A stretch of DNA of 64,000 nucleotides from assembly GCF_963528755.1 (NCBI RefSeq), contig NZ_CAURXA010000006.1, positions 124,001 through 188,000 of the forward strand, written 5' to 3'. The position numbers and the translations under genes were made by a program. The stretch is from Selenomonas sp963528755. GTDB taxonomy: Bacteria; Bacillota; Negativicutes; Selenomonadales; Selenomonadaceae. This document shows, piece by piece, positions 61,547-64,000 of this stretch (position 1 is its first letter; every line of letters starts with the position of its first letter). The notes beneath the pieces were generated by a model. That model searched no databases. It was not told where the DNA came from and worked only from the letters and a program-made list of their open reading frames with translations.

Positions 61547-61574
61547 ATGGTCGTCGCGTGACCATGGGGCGTTC
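61538..61574. terminator. Bidirectional hairpin between convergent ftsK and SGNH gene
   Basis: A perfect 15-base-pair stem (61538-61552 with 61560-61574), seven-base loop. T-tracts are short on both sides, but the position between two converging genes fits a shared terminator. Confidence 0.65.
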
Positions 61575-61575
61575 C

Positions 61576-63204
61576 TTATTGTCGCAGTAAATCTCGCTGA
61601 CGGTTGATAATTTCCGCCATGAGCATCTTGCCGCGAATATCGGGATGAAGGCCGTCTACGGAAAGCTCCGGCGCCATGACAGTATGATTCACATCATAAA
61701 AGTAAGGTTCCAGATCGACGTAATACTTCTGGCTGCGGATATAAGCATTGACTCGTGCAAGTTTTTGCTGCCACAGAGGATCGGTATCCGCATGGAATGC
61801 GCTGCGGATATTCTTCGGGTTGATGGGCATGAGCGTGAGGAAGATCGGTCGAATGTCGTTCGCCTCACACTTCTTTTTGATAGCGTCGAGATCGGAGATG
61901 ATTTGTTCGGCGCTGATTTCTTCGGCTCGCAGACTGTTCGATCCTGTGAGTATCAAAAGGTTGTAGGGATGGAAATATAGAACGTCTTTCTCAAAACGGA
62001 GCATCGACGTATGCGCCGTATCGCCGCTTCGCCCAATGTTGACAGTGGGAAAATCAAGGTAGGTTGTAAAACTGTACTCAAGGTCAATGGGAGAAAATGA
62101 TAAAGCTCCGCCGCCATGCGTAATGCTGTCGCCGAAAGCGGCGGCAAAAATGCGACTGTTTTTTTCTTTTACGGTAAATTTCTCCACGTCCGAATATGTG
62201 CCGATTGTATTGCCATTTGCGTCAATCGCACGCACGCGCCAATAATATTCTCCGGCATAGGGACGCGGGTATTCATCGTAACAGCTGAAGGCACCTTCAA
62301 CCTTTTGCGCCCATTGACGATTTTTGGCAGGCTGCGTATTGTTGTTTTCGTCGGATGCAGGAGGAGTGACCATAAGCTCAACTTCATAATTCTCACAGCC
62401 GTTCAGAGGTATCCATTGATAAACGGGATAAACAGGTTCTGTCGCATTCGGCATTTGATCGAAGTTGTTGATCAAGGGTTTTGTTGGCAGTGGTTCATCG
62501 GCCTTGATATAAATCGGCTCAGCCTCGGAGAATTCGCCAATCGTTTCATGGTGGAAGCCAAGCGCGCGCACACGCCAATACAAGATGCCCGTCTCGCCAT
62601 TTACAAAAGGTGTAAGATCGACCTGATAGCCATTTGTAAATATCTGTCTCGTACTGTAAAGATGATTCTTGCGCGACATTACTGTACCGCCTTCGGCATC
62701 GGGCTTGTCCGAGAGAATTTCTAACTCGTAGCAGACGGCTCCGGGAATGCTGTGCCAGATGAGGAAAGGCTTGCGGCTTGCCGGATGATCTTTCGTGTAT
62801 TCGAAGATGGGACGCGGCCGCAGCGGCTCTTTGAAATTTGGATTTTCAACAACATTGGAAGGAGGTGTGAGCTGCCCGAACATCCCGAATGCCGTGATGC
62901 GGTAATACATGGGAATCGGCGTCGCGGGCATCTCGTAGGAAGCCTTGAAAGTCAACTCAGACTCAAAGGCATGATATTCCGGCTCGCCTTCAACAAGTCC
63001 CGTCGTCTTGGAAAGCGCTTCGATTCGGTAGAAGCATGGATAGGGAAGCCTTTTCCATGAAATCACGACATGGTCGCCCTTGTTTTCAAAAATTGGGTCG
63101 AACGGTATGTTGCGCAGGCCGAGCACATCGGTTTTCTCCGTCAAAAAAATACAGAGAAAGGTAAAGAATAAGATGACGAAGGTAAACAAAAGAAATTTTT
63201 TCAT
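61576..63204 (-). CDS. Membrane-anchored SGNH/GDSL hydrolase with N-terminal beta-sandwich-like repeats
   Basis: 542 residues. An N-terminal hydrophobic segment (about 4-22) anchors or exports it. Residues about 35-345 contain three or four fibronectin-type-III-like units, each with a W or Y-x-Y/W-R-V/I-x-A strand (YYRITAFGMFG, LYWRVRALGF, YYWRVRAIDANG). The C-terminal SGNH domain has GDSITHGG (Ser360), a Gly-rich second block, TGSNS and DGLHP (Asp517, His520). Likely an extracytoplasmic esterase, perhaps deacetylating a surface polysaccharide. It is the only clear minus-strand gene here. A TGG-TATACT extended -10 lies on the minus strand near 63254-63262. Confidence 0.85.
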   Translation of the reverse strand: MKKFLLFTFVILFFTFLCIFLTEKTDVLGLRNIPFDPIFENKGDHVVISWKRLPYPCFYRIEALSKTTGLVEGEPEYHAFESELTFKASYEMPATPIPMYYRITAFGMFGQLTPPSNVVENPNFKEPLRPRPIFEYTKDHPASRKPFLIWHSIPGAVCYELEILSDKPDAEGGTVMSRKNHLYSTRQIFTNGYQVDLTPFVNGETGILYWRVRALGFHHETIGEFSEAEPIYIKADEPLPTKPLINNFDQMPNATEPVYPVYQWIPLNGCENYEVELMVTPPASDENNNTQPAKNRQWAQKVEGAFSCYDEYPRPYAGEYYWRVRAIDANGNTIGTYSDVEKFTVKEKNSRIFAAAFGDSITHGGGALSFSPIDLEYSFTTYLDFPTVNIGRSGDTAHTSMLRFEKDVLYFHPYNLLILTGSNSLRAEEISAEQIISDLDAIKKKCEANDIRPIFLTLMPINPKNIRSAFHADTDPLWQQKLARVNAYIRSQKYYVDLEPYFYDVNHTVMAPELSVDGLHPDIRGKMLMAEIINRQRDLLRQ

Positions 63205-63322
63205 AACAGCACCACAAAAAGAAAATAAAGGTTATAATAATAACTAAAGTATTAGTATACCATGTTTTTACTTTGTGGAATAGACAGACGAGAAAAAACT
63301 TATGCGTTAAAGGAGATCTGTG

Positions 63323-63862
63323 ATGAAAAGAAAAGGACTTGTTCTCGTGCACACGGGTGAGGGAAAAGGGAAGACGACGGCGGCAATCGGTCTTGCTGTG
63401 CGCGCTTGGGGCGACGGCTTTCGCATTCTGATTCTGCAATTTATCAAGGGAAGCTGGAAGTATGGCGAACTTTCCGCGCTCAAGGCTCTTGCCGAAATCG
63501 ACGGGCGCATAGAAATCCGTCCGACGGGCATAGGATTTACAAGGAACGCTTCTTCAGAAGAAATGGCGGTACACAGGGAAAAAGCGCGGACGGCACTGCA
63601 GGAAGCCTTGACAGAAATGACGAGTGGACAATGGGACATGATCATCCTCGATGAAATCAATTATGCCTTGAACTTCGGTTTGCTCGAAGAGCAGGAGGTA
63701 TTGGATCTTTTATCGCAAAAACCCACGGATCTTCATCTTGTATTGACGGGGAGGAACGCCTTGCCTGCCATCATCGACTGCGCTGATCTCGTGACGGAAA
63801 TGAGGCTCATAAAGCATCCGTTTCAAAAGGGCATACGTGCGCAAAAAGGAATTGAGTTCTAA
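63323..63862 (+). CDS. cobO: ATP:corrinoid adenosyltransferase, CobA/CobO/BtuR type
   Basis: 179 residues. The P-loop HTGEGKGKTTAAIG (a reversed-orientation ATP site in this family), LQFIKGSWKYGEL, MIILDEINYALNFGLL and LTGRN match CobA/BtuR. It adds the adenosyl group to cob(I)alamin or precursors. AAAGGAG precedes the ATG; GTG 63320 is one codon earlier. No other cobalamin synthesis genes are adjacent, but it fits the B12-controlled transporter in the same window. Confidence 0.95.
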   Translation: MKRKGLVLVHTGEGKGKTTAAIGLAVRAWGDGFRILILQFIKGSWKYGELSALKALAEIDGRIEIRPTGIGFTRNASSEEMAVHREKARTALQEALTEMTSGQWDMIILDEINYALNFGLLEEQEVLDLLSQKPTDLHLVLTGRNALPAIIDCADLVTEMRLIKHPFQKGIRAQKGIEF

Positions 63863-63877
63863 GTCTCGATAAACTTC

Positions 63878-63906
63878 TTGAATGTAAAGGCAAATTGCGA
63901 TAAAAT
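63878..63906 (+). promoter_or_regulatory. Promoter of ilvD
   Basis: TTGAAT (63878-63883), 17 bases, TAAAAT (63901-63906), 51 bases before the start codon. Confidence 0.55.
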
Positions 63907-63957
63907 CTAGGGTATGTTTCGTGAAGAATTGTATTTTTATAGATAGGCGGGATACTT

Positions 63958-64000
63958 ATGAGAAGTGATGTTGTAAAAAAAGGGGCGACGCGCTGTGCGC
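63958..64000 (+). CDS. ilvD: Dihydroxy-acid dehydratase, first 14 codons (cut by window)
   Basis: The visible N-terminus reads MRSDVVKKGATRCA, the characteristic beginning of many IlvD proteins (branched-chain amino-acid synthesis). Only 14 residues are visible, so the call rests on this start and the promoter. Confidence 0.6.
   Translation, partial: MRSDVVKKGATRCA

Overview
This window looks like the chromosome of a diderm (outer-membrane) Firmicute of the Negativicutes, most likely Selenomonas or a close relative. The evidence is a Firmicute-type PolC replicase, an abundant-type outer-membrane porin with one N-terminal SLH domain and a C-terminal phenylalanine, high-GC codon use, many TTG and GTG starts, and a Gram-positive style PrkC/RsgA/Rpe block. 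It is mostly housekeeping DNA, almost all on the plus strand. There is no prophage, CRISPR array, rRNA, tRNA or intact insertion sequence that I can recognise.

Layout. 1-5509: end of a mutM-coaE fusion, a lytic transglycosylase and polC. 5558-12323: a promoter, then miaB, mutS, mutL and a methyltransferase gene (tRNA modification and mismatch repair). 12383-28451: a long run of co-directional genes. It starts with an amidohydrolase, def, fmt, a DUF116 membrane protein, rsmB and rlmN. A cell-wall signalling block follows (two FHA proteins, PP2C phosphatase, RodA/FtsW, class B PBP, PASTA kinase), then rsgA, rpe, queC, folE2 and a flippase-like membrane protein. 28452-29043 is the only long non-genic stretch: a promoter with a palindrome, a cobalamin riboswitch, a strong intrinsic terminator overlapped by a 38-codon ORF, and a second hairpin. 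It controls 29044-34149, a five-gene nickel/peptide-type ABC transporter. A MATE exporter follows behind a promoter that closely resembles the transporter's promoter. Then come the SLH porin and its terminator.

37032-45332 is a histidine operon: a TrpR-like regulator, hisZ, an HD-domain protein, hisG, D, B, H, A, F, IE and a nitroreductase-like gene. hisC and a recognised histidinol-phosphatase are absent. A small palindromic element flanked by a direct repeat sits between the HD gene and hisG. 45337-51436: CBS/DRTGG family II pyrophosphatase, pcrA and ligA. 51477-58639: alaS, an orphan membrane-fusion protein, surE, ahcY and an MTA/SAH deaminase gene. 58735 to the end: ftsK, a reverse-strand SGNH hydrolase with beta-sandwich-like repeats, a corrinoid adenosyltransferase and the first codons of ilvD.

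The most interesting points are the B12-riboswitch transporter with its paired promoters, the HD protein as a candidate for the missing histidinol-phosphatase, PolC without its proofreading exonuclease insert, the mutM-coaE fusion, and the mobile-looking palindrome in the his operon. All functional statements are read from motifs and context; no database search was possible.
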